41,796 nt of DNA from Pseudomonadota bacterium (GTDB taxonomy: Bacteria > Pseudomonadota > Gammaproteobacteria > Xanthomonadales > Xanthomonadaceae). The stretch lies in the NCBI GenBank assembly GCA_018241125.1, contig JAFEEL010000065.1:1-41796 (forward strand), read 5' to 3'. The number at the start of each line of letters is the position of its first letter. Position 1 is the stretch's first letter. The notes beneath the pieces are model-generated. The model saw only the letters and a program-made list of their open reading frames with translations, was not told where the DNA came from and did no database searches. The translations under genes were made by a program, and so were the position numbers. This document shows positions 24,818-34,030 of this stretch, piece after piece.

Positions 24818-25375
24818 TTACTTCCCCGCCGGCGCCAAGCTCAGTTGTGTGCGTACCTTGACCGCATCGCCGATGACGGTGGTGTCGGCCCACTGCCCGC
24901 CGCCGACGTTGTAATCGAGCCGCTTCAGCGACGCCTCGCCGACCAGCGTCGGTGCCGCGCCGGGCGTCCAGGTGAAGCTCAGCGTCACCGGCTTGCGCAC
25001 CCCGCGCAGATCCAGGGTTCCGTCGGCGGCATAGCGGTTGCCGCCGAGGGCGCGGATCTTCGTGGCTGTCCAGGTCGCGGTCGGGAACTTGCCCACATCG
25101 AAGAAATCCTTGCCGTGCAAGGTGTCGTCGCGCTCGGCGTTGGCGGTGTCGGCGCTGGCCAGCGACACGCTGACGAAAAACTTGCCGGCCGCGGGGTTGG
25201 CCGGGTCGAAGTCGATCTTCGCGTCGAAGGTCTTGAAGGTGCCGTTGAAGGCCGCGCCCTGACTGACCCCGGTGAAGGCCAGGCGGGAACCCTTGCCGTC
25301 CGCATGCCAACCGGCCGTGCCGGAGGCGGGCGCCGCAAGCACCACAGTCGTCAACGCGATGCGCAACACGTTCAT
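24818..25375 (-). CDS. YceI-family periplasmic lipid-binding protein
   Basis: 185 residues. The ATG at 25375 overlaps the stop of the cytochrome gene as ATGA. A signal peptide (MNVLRIALTTVVLAAPASG) leads into the YceI lipocalin-like barrel: SRLAFTGVSQGAAFNGTF, ASADTANAERDDTLHGKDFF, FPTATWTATKI and GTLDLRGVRKPVTL. The family binds polyisoprenoids or similar lipids in the periplasm. Pairing of YceI with a b561-type cytochrome is common and suggests a link to quinone or lipid redox state. Confidence 0.95.
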   Translation of the reverse strand: MNVLRIALTTVVLAAPASGTAGWHADGKGSRLAFTGVSQGAAFNGTFKTFDAKIDFDPANPAAGKFFVSVSLASADTANAERDDTLHGKDFFDVGKFPTATWTATKIRALGGNRYAADGTLDLRGVRKPVTLSFTWTPGAAPTLVGEASLKRLDYNVGGGQWADTTVIGDAVKVRTQLSLAPAGK

Positions 25376-25935
25376 GGCGACCCTCGGGCGGGCGGCGGCA
25401 GGCCGGGGAGCATCCGCCGCAGGGTTTCATCCTTGTCCACGACGTGATGTTTGACCGCCGCGCCGGCGTGCAACGCCACCAGCGCCATCAGCAGCCAGAA
25501 ACCGTATTCGTGGATCGCGTGGGCGACCTGCTTGGCGGCCGGGTCGGGGCTCCAGACCGAGGGCATCTGCAACCAGCCGAACCACTGCAGCGGGAAGTTG
25601 GAGGCCGAGTTGTAGATCCAGCCCGACAACGGCATGGCGAACATCAGCAAGTACAGTGCGGTGTGCACGGTCGCCGCGCCGATCCGCTGCCAGGCAGGCA
25701 TCGGCGCCGGCGCCGGCGCTTCGTGCGCGCTGCGCCACAGCAATCGCAACGCCACCAGCATCAGCACGGTCAGTCCGATGGACTTGTGCAGCGCATACAC
25801 CTTCAGCTTGGCCATCGACGGGTCCATCTGCACCATCGTCAAGCCCAGCACACCCATGCCCAGAATCAGCAAGCCGATCAGCCAGTGCAGGGCTTGACTG
25901 ACGCGGCTCCAGCGCTGCGCCGGGCGCAGGCTCAC
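25372..25935 (-). CDS. Cytochrome b561 (CybB family)
   Basis: 187 residues from a GTG at 25935, with GCGAGG about nine bases upstream. Although the frame is open far upstream, this start places RWSRVSQALHWLIGLLI at the N-terminus as in the family. Four membrane helices hold the haem histidines (ALHW, YALHKSIG, AIHEYGFW, VALHAGAAVKHH). It should transfer electrons between quinol and an acceptor at the inner membrane. The gene is coupled to yceI and is divergent from the hybrid histidine kinase. Confidence 0.93.
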   Translation of the reverse strand: MSLRPAQRWSRVSQALHWLIGLLILGMGVLGLTMVQMDPSMAKLKVYALHKSIGLTVLMLVALRLLWRSAHEAPAPAPMPAWQRIGAATVHTALYLLMFAMPLSGWIYNSASNFPLQWFGWLQMPSVWSPDPAAKQVAHAIHEYGFWLLMALVALHAGAAVKHHVVDKDETLRRMLPGLPPPARGSP

Positions 25936-26058
25936 CGCCGAACCTCGCGGTCGATCGTGGCGGTGGTGCGAGCTGAGTGGACGCCGGGCGTCATGGCGGC
26001 ATTGTAGATCGCCGCGCGTGCGACAGCGGGCTTGCGGTCGCAACGGAGCATTGCGAGG

Positions 26059-29000
26059 ATGGCAGCGGGGGCGACCATGGGCAGCGTGCGCGGGCGGGTT
26101 CTGGCGGCGGTTGTGACGGCGCTGGCCGTGGTCTGCGCGCATGCGGCCCCGACGCTGGTGGAAACGCCATCCCTGCGCATGCAGGGTGTCGCCGACGGCC
26201 TGCCATCGAGCAGCGTCAACGCCATCGCACAAGATGCGCAAGGCTACCTGTGGCTGGGCACCGACGACGGGCTGGCGCGGTTCGATGGCATCGGCTTCAA
26301 GGTCTGGCGGCACGATCCGGCCGATGCCGCCTCGCTGCCGGGCAATCTGGTGCAGGCGGTGCATGTCGATACGCAAGGGCGCGTATGGGTGGCCATGGAA
26401 GGTCATGGCATGGCGCTGCTGCTGCCGGATGGAGTGCACTTTCGCCGCTACGACCACGACCACAATCCGGCGCTGGGTGAGGACGATGTGTTTGCCATCG
26501 ATTCGACGCCCGATGGCACGTTGTGGATCGGCACGTTCGGCGGCGGCGTGTATCGCATGGATGCGCGAGGGGCGATCGAGCACTTGATGCCCAAGGCCGG
26601 CGATGCGCACAGTCTGCCCGATGCCAATGTGCTCACGTTGTCCAGTGACGGACGCGGCGGCATGTGGGTGGGCACCACCGCCGGCGCTGCGTTCTGGGAT
26701 GGGCATGCCTTCGTGCGGGTGGATGCCGAAGGCGTGCGCGCCAATGTGGTGTTCGCGATCGCTCCACAGGCCGACGGTGGCGTGCTGCTGGGCACCAAGG
26801 CCGGACTGTTCGCCCGCGGGCGCGACGGTCGGGTGCGGACCTTGCATTGGAGCCCGGATCGCAGCGATCCGCGCGTGACCGGCATCGTGCGCGATCGTGC
26901 GGGCGGTTGGTGGCTGAGCGTGCCGGCGCTGTTGCGGCACCGCGCGGCGACGTTGGACGATTCGTCCGGTGGGGTGGTTCCGATCCGCCTGCGCGGCGCC
27001 GGTGCGCAGCGGATCCTGGCGATGTTGGCTGATCGCGAAGGTAGCCTGTGGCTGGGCACCAAGGACGCGGGCTTGGCGCAAATCACCCCGCAGGCGCTGC
27101 GCTTGGCGTCGTTCCGCCATGATGCGGCCGATCCGGCCTCGCTCAGCGCCAGCCAGCCGGAGGCCATCGCGGCGGCAGGTGACGGGCGCTTCTGGGTCGT
27201 TGGCGGCGGCAGTGCCATCGACCGGATCGACCCGGCCACCGGCGCCATCGAGCACTGGCAGCCCGAACCGTTGCAGCACAAGTACCTGTGGGCGCTGAGC
27301 CAGCAGGGCGACGGGCCGCTGTGGATCGGTTACAACTCGGGCATCGCCCGCGCCGATCCGCGCACGCGCGCGGTCACGGTCTGGGAACAAGGCAGCGCGC
27401 ACGATGCGCCGTTGGCCGGGCCGAACGACTTGATCGCACAAACACCCGACGGGCGGGTGTGGGTTTCGAGCATGGGCGAGGGCGTGCAGGCACGCGCTGG
27501 CGACGGTCGCGTGCTGTTTTCGATCCGTCCCGCTGATGGTTTGGGGCTGGACACGGGCGATACCGAACAGCTCGGCGTTTCCCCGCAGGGCGCGTTGTGG
27601 CTGGCCAATGCACGCGGCCTGCTGGCGTGGAACGATGCACTGCATCGCTTCGTGCCGATTCCCGGAGCGCCGGGCGACCGCATCGACGGATTTGCCTTTG
27701 CCGATGCGCACTCGCTTTGGCTGCACCGCATCGCCGCGCTCGAACGCTACGACTGGGACGGGCACTCGCTGAAGTTGCGGCAAACCGTCGGTGAACGCCA
27801 GGGTTTGCCGGCGGTCGAGTCCGGCGGCCTGCTCGTGGATGCGCGCGGACAGGTTTGGCTGACCACGGTGCGCGGCCTGTTGCGCATCGATCCGCGCAGC
27901 GATCGCCTGCGCATGTACGGCGTGCGTGATGGCTTGCCCAGTCAGGAGTTCGGTCGGCATCCGCCGCTGTTGGCCGCCAATGGCATCGCCGCGGCGGCGA
28001 CCGTCGATGGCTTGGTGTTGTTCGAACCGGCGCGGATGCCGCTGGAAAACGCCAAGCCGACGCTGGCCATCGAGGCGCTGTCGGTTCGCCGTGGCGAGCA
28101 GCAGGTCACGCTCGACCCGACACGAGCCATCACCATCGGCCCGGAAGACCGCGATTTGCGGGTGCGCGGGCGCGTGCTGGCGTTTGCCGATCCCAAGGCC
28201 AATCGATACCGCTTTGCCCTGCGCGGCTATGACGATGGCTGGGTGGAGTCCGGCGACGGCGAGCGCACGTTCTCGCAGCTCGATGCCGGGCGCTACACCC
28301 TGGTCGTGCAGGGGGCGGACGCCGATGGGGTCTGGTCGGATCCGCGCCAGATCGAGGTGAACGTGCGCCCGCCGTGGTGGCGCACACCGGCGGCGTATGC
28401 GGCCTACTTTGGCGCGCTGGCCGCGACGCTGTGGTTGCTGGCGTGGCTGTACCGTCGCCGCTTGCAGCAGCGGCACGCCCTGGCCCTGGCCGAGCAACGC
28501 AGCTTGCTTGCAGAACAAACCTCGGATGCCAAGTCGCGCTTCCTCGCCACGATGGCGCACGAGATCCGCACGCCGATGACCGGCGTGCTGGGCATGGCCG
28601 AACTGCTGCTGGCCAGCCCGCTCGACGCGCAACAACGCACGCGCGCGCAGGCGATCGACGACGCCGGCCGGCACCTGCTGCGGATCGTCAATGACGCGCT
28701 CGACCTGGCGCGCATCGAGGCCGGCAAGCTGGCGCTGGAGGTCGCGCCGTTCGATCCGCGCGCGCTGCTGGCCGACATCGAGGCGCTGTTGCGTCCGCAG
28801 GCCGCTGCCAAGGGGCTGTCGCTCGATACCCACGTCGGCGCCGACGTACCGCGCGGACTGCTCGGCGATGCCGGGCGGGTGCGGCAGATCGTGCTCAACC
28901 TTGCGCACAACGCGGTCAAGTTCAGCGAGCGCGGCGGCGCGCGCATCGCCTTCACGCGCGATCCCGATGGCGCGCTGCGCATCACCGTGATCGACAGCGG

Positions 29001-29625
29001 CCCGGGCATGACCGCGCAGCAAGCCGATCGTTTGTTCGCGCGTTTCGAGCAGGGCGCTGGCGCGCAAGCGGCCAGCGCGCACGGCAGCAGCGGTCTGGGG
29101 TTGGCGATCTGCCGCGAACTGGCGGCGGCGATGGCCGGCCGCATCGACGTGCAGAGCACGCCCGGCGTGGGCTCGCGCTTCGACGTGGTGCTGCCGTTGC
29201 CGCAGGCCGCGCTGCCGGCGCCGACCCAGAGCGCACCGCGGGTCGTGGAGGCCTCGTCTGCGCACACGCTCACGCTGCTGTTGGTCGAAGACGACGCCAT
29301 CGTCGCGCAGGTACTGGAAGGCTTGCTGTGTGGACTGGGACACACGGTGGTCGCCGCGCCGCACGGGCTGGCAGCGCTGTCGGAACTGGACAACGCACGC
29401 TTCGACGCAGCCCTGCTCGATCTCGATCTGCCCGGCGTGAGTGGTCTGGATCTGGCGCGCCTGATCCGCGCCCGCGGCATGAGTTTGCCGTTGCTCGCGG
29501 TCACCGCGCGGGCCGACGCGAATGCCGAAATCGACGCGCGCGCCGCCGGCATGGACGGCTTCCTGCGCAAGCCGGTGACCGGGGAGATGCTGGAGGTCGC
29601 GCTGCGCGCGATGATCGCGGCGTAG
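26059..29625 (+). CDS. Hybrid histidine kinase with periplasmic beta-propeller sensor
   Basis: 1188 residues from the ATG at 26059; the ATG at 26077 is an equal candidate. A signal peptide (VLAAVVTALAVVCAHA) precedes two Reg_prop propellers with repeats such as GYLWLGTDDGLARFDG. A Y_Y_Y domain (YRFALRGYDDGWVESG) and a membrane helix (YFGALAATLWLLAWLY) follow. The kinase core has MAHEIRTPM with phosphorylatable His834, NLAHNAVKFS (N box), DSGPGM and GSSGLGLAI. A receiver domain is fused at the end: LLVEDDAIV, ALLDLDLPG with Asp1121, VTARAD and LRKPV. There is no Hpt or DNA-binding domain, so a separate phosphotransfer protein or regulator must exist elsewhere. The ligand is unknown. Confidence 0.93.
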   Translation: MAAGATMGSVRGRVLAAVVTALAVVCAHAAPTLVETPSLRMQGVADGLPSSSVNAIAQDAQGYLWLGTDDGLARFDGIGFKVWRHDPADAASLPGNLVQAVHVDTQGRVWVAMEGHGMALLLPDGVHFRRYDHDHNPALGEDDVFAIDSTPDGTLWIGTFGGGVYRMDARGAIEHLMPKAGDAHSLPDANVLTLSSDGRGGMWVGTTAGAAFWDGHAFVRVDAEGVRANVVFAIAPQADGGVLLGTKAGLFARGRDGRVRTLHWSPDRSDPRVTGIVRDRAGGWWLSVPALLRHRAATLDDSSGGVVPIRLRGAGAQRILAMLADREGSLWLGTKDAGLAQITPQALRLASFRHDAADPASLSASQPEAIAAAGDGRFWVVGGGSAIDRIDPATGAIEHWQPEPLQHKYLWALSQQGDGPLWIGYNSGIARADPRTRAVTVWEQGSAHDAPLAGPNDLIAQTPDGRVWVSSMGEGVQARAGDGRVLFSIRPADGLGLDTGDTEQLGVSPQGALWLANARGLLAWNDALHRFVPIPGAPGDRIDGFAFADAHSLWLHRIAALERYDWDGHSLKLRQTVGERQGLPAVESGGLLVDARGQVWLTTVRGLLRIDPRSDRLRMYGVRDGLPSQEFGRHPPLLAANGIAAAATVDGLVLFEPARMPLENAKPTLAIEALSVRRGEQQVTLDPTRAITIGPEDRDLRVRGRVLAFADPKANRYRFALRGYDDGWVESGDGERTFSQLDAGRYTLVVQGADADGVWSDPRQIEVNVRPPWWRTPAAYAAYFGALAATLWLLAWLYRRRLQQRHALALAEQRSLLAEQTSDAKSRFLATMAHEIRTPMTGVLGMAELLLASPLDAQQRTRAQAIDDAGRHLLRIVNDALDLARIEAGKLALEVAPFDPRALLADIEALLRPQAAAKGLSLDTHVGADVPRGLLGDAGRVRQIVLNLAHNAVKFSERGGARIAFTRDPDGALRITVIDSGPGMTAQQADRLFARFEQGAGAQAASAHGSSGLGLAICRELAAAMAGRIDVQSTPGVGSRFDVVLPLPQAALPAPTQSAPRVVEASSAHTLTLLLVEDDAIVAQVLEGLLCGLGHTVVAAPHGLAALSELDNARFDAALLDLDLPGVSGLDLARLIRARGMSLPLLAVTARADANAEIDARAAGMDGFLRKPVTGEMLEVALRAMIAA

Positions 29626-29630
29626 GCGCC

Positions 29631-30773
29631 TTATGCCTGGGGGTGCGCGTGCACCGCATCCACCAGTGCGCGCACGTGTTCGGGATCCATGTCCGGCGAC
29701 AAGCCGTGGCCGAGGTTGAACACCAACCCGGTGAGCGAGCCGTCGCCGCCGCGTGCGTAGTCGGCGAGCGTGCGCCGCACCTCGGCACCGATGGCAGCCG
29801 GCGATCCGTACAACACCGCCGGGTCGAGATTGCCTTGCAGGCCGACGCGGCCTTGCGTGCGGCGGCGCGCGTCTTCCAGCGACACCAGCCAGTCCACGCC
29901 GATCGCATCGGCACCGCTGGCGGCCAGCTCTTCCAGATACGGCGCGTTGCCTTTGCCGAACAAGATCAGCGGGATGTGTTCAGCGTCGTGCAACGGCTCT
30001 TGCTGCAGGTTGCCTGGCTGTTCGCCGTTCTGTCCTCTGTCTTCCGTCTTCTGTCTTCCGGCGCGCAGCGCCTCGGCGATGCGCGTCAGATACGGCAGTG
30101 AAAACTCGCGGTAGTGGTGCGGGGCGAGCACGCCGCCCCAGGTGTCGAACACCTGCAACGCCTGCGCACCGGCGTCGCGTTGTGCCCACAGGTAGGCGAT
30201 CACCGCATCGGTGACCACGTCGAGCAGGCGGTGCAAGGTCGCCGGGTCATCAAGCATCATCGCCTTGATGATGGAAAAATTGTCGCTGCCGCCGCCTTCG
30301 ATCATGTAGCAGGCCAGCGTCCACGGACTGCCGGAAAATCCGATCAACGGCACGCGGCCGCTCAACTCGCGGCGACACAGCGCGACGGCATCCATCACGT
30401 AGCGCAGTTCGCGGCCCATGTCCGGCACCGCCAGCTTGGCGACATCGGCGGCGCTGCGCACCGGGCGCTGGAATTTCGGGCCTTCGCCTTCGACGAAATA
30501 CAGCCCCAGCCCCATCGCATCGGGCACGGTGAGGATGTCGGAGAACAGGATCGCGGCATCCAGATCGAAGCGCGCCAGCGGCTGCAAGGTCACCTCGCAG
30601 GCCAGCTCGGGCGTCTTGGCCATCGTCAGAAAACTACCGGCACGGGCGCGGGTGGCGCGGTACTCGGGCAGGTAACGGCCGGCCTGGCGCATCAGCCACA
30701 CCGGCGTGCGGGTCGCCGGCTCGCGGCGCAGGGCACGCAGCAGCGCGTCGTTGCGCAAGCCGGCGAAGGTCAT
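29631..30773 (-). CDS. hemE: Uroporphyrinogen decarboxylase with in-frame heptamer insertion
   Basis: 380 residues against about 355 in most bacteria. The ATG at 30773 overlaps the upstream stop as ATGA. HemE removes four carboxyls from uroporphyrinogen III to give coproporphyrinogen III in the cytoplasm. The signatures [15 protein letters not shown] and [16 protein letters not shown] are present, as are [13 protein letters not shown] and [15 protein letters not shown]. Between RIAEAL and IPLILFGKG there are 30 residues where E. coli has 8; the extra part ([20 protein letters not shown]) includes a heptamer array (30028-30060). It is a loop site away from the signatures, so activity may be kept. 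Confidence 0.95.
   Translation of the reverse strand: MTFAGLRNDALLRALRREPATRTPVWLMRQAGRYLPEYRATRARAGSFLTMAKTPELACEVTLQPLARFDLDAAILFSDILTVPDAMGLGLYFVEGEGPKFQRPVRSAADVAKLAVPDMGRELRYVMDAVALCRRELSGRVPLIGFSGSPWTLACYMIEGGGSDNFSIIKAMMLDDPATLHRLLDVVTDAVIAYLWAQRDAGAQALQVFDTWGGVLAPHHYREFSLPYLTRIAEALRAGRQKTEDRGQNGEQPGNLQQEPLHDAEHIPLILFGKGNAPYLEELAASGADAIGVDWLVSLEDARRRTQGRVGLQGNLDPAVLYGSPAAIGAEVRRTLADYARGGDGSLTGLVFNLGHGLSPDMDPEHVRALVDAVHAHPQA
30028..30060. repeat. Heptamer array inside hemE
   Basis: The units are TCTGTCC, TCTGTCT, TCCGTCT, TCTGTCT and TCCG..., a strict seven-base period. The unit is nearly that of the array at the kefB stop (GTCCTCT). It is read in frame in hemE as QKTEDRGQ. Confidence 0.88.
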
Positions 30774-31021
30774 CCGCGCGCGGCTCCCTGTGCGAACGTC
30801 ACCCGGAAGCCGCGCTTGAGCTGTGCATCGCGGGCCTGCTCGAACGCGGCCAGCGCAGCGGCTTGTTGCAGGAATTGCTCGCGCTTGACCGAACTTCGCT
30901 GCCCGGTCTGGCCGCTTTCGCGCAGCAGCAGCCAGCCGCCGAACAGGTCTTGTTCGAGGGTGAGTTGCACGAAACGCGGGGCTTCGGCGCCAACGGGCGG
31001 GTGCTGGAGGAGCAAGCGCAT
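30770..31021 (-). CDS. Small WGR-like domain protein
   Basis: 83 residues from the ATG at 31021. The sequence [20 protein letters not shown] followed by SGQTGQRSS and a helix ending LKRGFRV follows the WGR-domain pattern (DLFGGW...WGRIG...KRxxGY). The tryptophan-glycine-arginine signature itself is replaced by ESGQTG. WGR domains bind nucleic acid or partner proteins in polymerases and regulators; as a stand-alone protein its role is unknown. The stop overlaps the hemE start, so the two are coupled. Confidence 0.75.
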   Translation of the reverse strand: MRLLLQHPPVGAEAPRFVQLTLEQDLFGGWLLLRESGQTGQRSSVKREQFLQQAAALAAFEQARDAQLKRGFRVTFAQGAARG

Positions 31022-31061
31022 CGGGATATTCTAGCGAAGCGCGGGAGCAGGGAGCAGGGCC

Positions 31062-31093
31062 GTAGGATGGGTCGAGCATCCGCCAGACCCATC
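31062..31093. repeat. Dispersed palindrome GATGGGTC / GACCCATC
   Basis: Eight-base arms (31066-31073 and 31086-31093) follow GTAG. It lies between aroB and the WGR gene and shares its start with the palindrome at 8095-8121. On the minus strand it could fold at the 3' end of the aroB message, but there is no T-run. Confidence 0.75.
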
Positions 31094-31104
31094 GTCGCGG
31101 TCAT

Positions 31105-32211
31105 TCACGCCTGTCCGTCGGCGATCGCGTCGGTCAGCAGGTCCAGCACGTGCCGCGAGTCGATGTCGCTGGCGACGAAGGCGTGGCCGACGCCGCGCCA
31201 CAGGATCAGGCGCAGGCGGCCGCCGCGGTTCTTCTTGTCCAGCTGCATGCGTGCCAGCAGGGCCGAGGGATCGAGGCGGGCAGCGATGCGCGGCGGGATG
31301 GCGACCGGCAGCCGCAAGCGCTCGAGCAGCGCGGCGAGGCGTGCGGCATCCATCAACGGCGCCAGGCCCATCTCCGAGGACAGGCGTGCGGCCAGCATCA
31401 TCCCGATCGCCACCGCCTCGCCGTGCAGAACGGTTCCGTAACCGGCTTCGGTTTCGATGGCGTGGGCAAACGTGTGCCCGAAGTTGAGCAAGGCACGCTC
31501 GCCCTGTTCGGTTTCGTCGGCCACCACGATCTGCGCCTTGTGCTGGCAGCTTTGCAGCACCGCATCGGCCAGCGCGACGGCATCGCCGCCGACCAGTGCA
31601 TCGGCGTGGTCTTCGATCCACGCGAAAAACCGCGCGTCGCCCAGCGCGCCATACTTGGCCACTTCGGCCAACCCGGCCGACAGCTCGCGCGCCGGCAGGG
31701 AAGCCAGCAAGCGGGTGTCGATCGCCACCGCGCACGGTTGGTGGAAGGCACCGACCAGATTCTTGCCCTGCGGCAGGTCCACCGCAGTCTTGCCGCCGAC
31801 CGAGGAATCCACCATCGCCAACAATGTGGTCGGAATTTGCAGGTAGCGCACGCCGCGCATCCAGCAGGCGGCGGCAAAGCCGGCCATGTCGCCGACCACG
31901 CCGCCGCCGAGGGCGACCACCAGCGCGTCGCGCCCGGCCTGCATGTCGGCCAGCGCGGCGAAGATGCGCGCGCAAGTCGCCAGGGTCTTGTGCTGCTCTC
32001 CGGCCGGCAGCACCAGCAATGCCGGCTCGTGGCTGCCCGGCAGCAGGCGGCGCACGCGTTCGGCGTACAGCGCGCCGACGTTGCCGTCGGTGACCAGCAG
32101 CACATGCGTGGAAAAATGCACGCCGGCGAACGCTTCGCGGCGCTCCAGCAGACCCGGCGCGATGCGGATCGGATACGCGCGCTCGCCCAGCGCAACGGTC
32201 AACTCGTGCAT
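31105..32211 (-). CDS. aroB: 3-dehydroquinate synthase
   Basis: 368 residues. The ATG at 32211, just after the aroK stop, aligns MHELTVALGERAYPI with E. coli AroB; an ATG at 32226 would overlap aroK by 14 bases. NAD is bound by TDGNVGALY and ALGGGVVGDMAGFAAA. PTTLLAMVDSSVGGKTAVD and GHTFAHAIE carry the catalytic and zinc-binding residues. The enzyme makes 3-dehydroquinate at the second step of the shikimate pathway. aroK and aroB adjacency is conserved in proteobacteria. Confidence 0.97.
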   Translation of the reverse strand: MHELTVALGERAYPIRIAPGLLERREAFAGVHFSTHVLLVTDGNVGALYAERVRRLLPGSHEPALLVLPAGEQHKTLATCARIFAALADMQAGRDALVVALGGGVVGDMAGFAAACWMRGVRYLQIPTTLLAMVDSSVGGKTAVDLPQGKNLVGAFHQPCAVAIDTRLLASLPARELSAGLAEVAKYGALGDARFFAWIEDHADALVGGDAVALADAVLQSCQHKAQIVVADETEQGERALLNFGHTFAHAIETEAGYGTVLHGEAVAIGMMLAARLSSEMGLAPLMDAARLAALLERLRLPVAIPPRIAARLDPSALLARMQLDKKNRGGRLRLILWRGVGHAFVASDIDSRHVLDLLTDAIADGQA

Positions 32212-32212
32212 C

Positions 32213-32761
32213 TCAGGCTGCCGCATGCGTATCGGCTCGTTGCCACTGTGCGCTGATGATCGCCGCCAGGCGCCGCGCGACCGCGTCGGGCCGGCCGCCG
32301 GATGCTTCGTGTCGCAGATCGGCCACCTGCGCGTACAGCGGCTCGCGCTGCGCCGCCAGCGCCTGCAATTTTTCGCGGCGATCGGCGCAGGCCAGCAACG
32401 GGCGGCTGCGGTCGCGCGCCAATCGTGCCAGTTGCCCGTCCACGCCCACGTGCAGGTGCACCACGAACGCCGACTCGTGCAGTCGCCGGCGGTTTTCCGG
32501 GTCGAGCACCGCGCCGCCGCCGGTGGCCACCAACACGCCGCGCTGCTGGCAAAGCTGGGCGATCAGGGCGGTTTCACGCGCGCGAAAACCGGCCTCGCCC
32601 TCGCAGTCGAAGATCACCGGCACGCGCGCGCCGGTGAGTTCCTCCAGTTGTTGATCGACATCGACGAAACGCAGGCCCAGTGCGGCGGCCACGCGCTTTC
32701 CCAAGGTAGTCTTGCCGGCGCCCATGGGGCCGACGAAGGCGAGATTCGCTGCTGGATTCAT
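32213..32761 (-). CDS. aroK: Shikimate kinase
   Basis: 182 residues from the ATG at 32761. The P-loop is GPMGAGKTTLGK. Shikimate-binding residues are in DVDQQLEELTG, FRARET and TGGGAVLDPENRR. The LID is LARDRSRPLL. The enzyme phosphorylates shikimate. It ends one base before the preferred aroB start and is the first gene of the aroK-aroB run. Confidence 0.97.
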   Translation of the reverse strand: MNPAANLAFVGPMGAGKTTLGKRVAAALGLRFVDVDQQLEELTGARVPVIFDCEGEAGFRARETALIAQLCQQRGVLVATGGGAVLDPENRRRLHESAFVVHLHVGVDGQLARLARDRSRPLLACADRREKLQALAAQREPLYAQVADLRHEASGGRPDAVARRLAAIISAQWQRADTHAAA

Positions 32762-32870
32762 GCTGCGATGCTAGCATTCAAAGCGCGCGCCCGACCGCCG
32801 GAAACATGCCCGGCGCACGCGCGCGACCCGGCATCTGCCGCCGCATCGCCACCGCAACCGGAGCCAATCC

Positions 32871-33074
32871 ATGTCCGTCGTCAAGGTCATCGAGCTCACG
32901 TCTTCTTCCAGCAAGGGCATCGAGGATGCCGTGCAGAGCGGCCTGCGCAAGTGCGCCGAGAGCGTGAAGAACCTCAAGGGTGCGTGGGTCAATGACATCA
33001 AGGTGGTCACCGACGAGGACGGGCGGGTGACCGAGTGGCGGGTGAACCTGCGCATCAGCTTCGTGGTGAAGTAA
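32871..33074 (+). CDS. Dodecin
   Basis: 67 residues from the ATG at 32871. The sequence VVKVIELTSSSSKGIEDAV and the later VTEWRVNLRISFVVK are diagnostic of dodecin. This is a small dodecameric flavin-storage protein of the cytoplasm; the Trp in TEWRVN stacks with the flavin. The length is standard. The gene stands alone, divergent from aroK and convergent with the kinase gene downstream. Confidence 0.95.
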   Translation: MSVVKVIELTSSSSKGIEDAVQSGLRKCAESVKNLKGAWVNDIKVVTDEDGRVTEWRVNLRISFVVK

Positions 33075-33080
33075 CGTCGG

Positions 33081-33887
33081 TCAGCACAGCAGGCGGCGTT
33101 GTGCGTCCAGGCGCACGCTGCGCTGCGCGATTGCTGGCAGGGTGTGCAGCGCCTGCCGGCTCACCCGTTCGAAGGCCATCACGAAACGCGCTACCGCGCG
33201 CCGATCCATCGCCGCCCGCGCCGGTTGTGCGGCGTGCAGTGCCTGTTCCTGCTGCCAGCGCCATTCCGGCACGATCTCGAAGCCCGGCCCGTGCAGGAAC
33301 AACAGGCGGTCGATGCGTCGCCACAGCGGGGCGTACGCCTTGAGCGCGGCATTGCACCACGTGCGCCAGTAGCCGGTCGGGTCGGCCTGCCGTTCGAGCG
33401 CGTTGAGTGGCTCGGCAAGGGCGGCGGTGGGTTCGGGCGGAACCTTCAGGAACCAGCCGTCGAACACGATCAGATCGGGTGCGCGGGTGACCTTCGTCCA
33501 GCGCGACGGCGGCAGGCGCCGGTCGCCGAGCTTGTCGAAGCGCGGCAGCGCGGTCGGCCGGCCGGCGCGCAAGGCATCCAGCGTGCCGCAGGCCAGCTTC
33601 ACGTCGTGACTGCCCGGCGGCCCGCGGGTGGCCAGCAACGGATGCACCCGTCGACCCAGAGCGAGGCGCTCGCGGCGCGGCAGGTAGAAATCGTCGATCG
33701 ACAGCGCCAGCGCTTGCAGTCCGCGCTCGCGTGCCAATGCGGCCACCTGCGCGGCCAGGGTGGACTTGCCGCTGCCTTGCAAACCGGCGATGCCTTGCAC
33801 GCGCACCCCGTTTGCGAGCGCTTCGTCGAGCACGCCGGCCACGAAGTCGTCCGGGAATCGGGCTTGGGTGTGCGATTGCGGCGGCAT
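33081..33887 (-). CDS. P-loop kinase, D-glycerate 3-kinase-like
   Basis: 268 residues from the ATG at 33887; an ATG at 33905 would add six. The P-loop is GLQGSGKST, followed by ALSIDDFYLPRRERL, PRFDKLGDRR and LIVFDGWFLKVP. The arrangement resembles plant-type glycerate 3-kinase (GLYK) and uridine-kinase-like proteins; the C-terminal part has EWRWQQEQAL. It would make 3-phosphoglycerate from D-glycerate, but the substrate is inferred from similarity. The 5' flank is filled with heptamer arrays. Confidence 0.82.
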   Translation of the reverse strand: MPPQSHTQARFPDDFVAGVLDEALANGVRVQGIAGLQGSGKSTLAAQVAALARERGLQALALSIDDFYLPRRERLALGRRVHPLLATRGPPGSHDVKLACGTLDALRAGRPTALPRFDKLGDRRLPPSRWTKVTRAPDLIVFDGWFLKVPPEPTAALAEPLNALERQADPTGYWRTWCNAALKAYAPLWRRIDRLLFLHGPGFEIVPEWRWQQEQALHAAQPARAAMDRRAVARFVMAFERVSRQALHTLPAIAQRSVRLDAQRRLLC

Positions 33888-33927
33888 GGGGCGACAATAG
33901 CGCATGGCGGGTGCGGGAGGAGAAGCG

Positions 33928-33990
33928 GGTAGCAGGTAGCAGGTAGCCGGTAGCGGGTAGCGGGTAGCAGGTAGCAGGTAGCAGGTAGCG
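33928..33990. repeat. Heptamer array GGTAGCN, 9 copies
   Basis: Nine uninterrupted units GGTAGCA/C/G run without any change in spacing. They lie in the divergent gap between the glycerate-kinase-like gene and pdxH. The complementary unit GGCTACC occurs in the array downstream. Confidence 0.95.
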
Positions 33991-34030
33991 GAAATTCGGC
34001 ATTACGCGAGTTGCTGCCTGTGCTTTGCTT

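Noticed and set aside
25372-29364. A 1330-codon open frame on the minus strand through the hybrid kinase gene
   Set aside because: It is antisense to an obvious histidine kinase and rich in Arg, Gln, Ala and His, as expected from the complement of GC-rich codons. Only its last 187 codons (cytochrome b561) resemble a protein.
33991-34030. Possible shared core sequence between the spacers of the pdxH and pilT-pilU heptamer pairs
   Set aside because: Only a short string like GCGAG-TTG is common to both in one orientation; this could be chance and I could not extend it.
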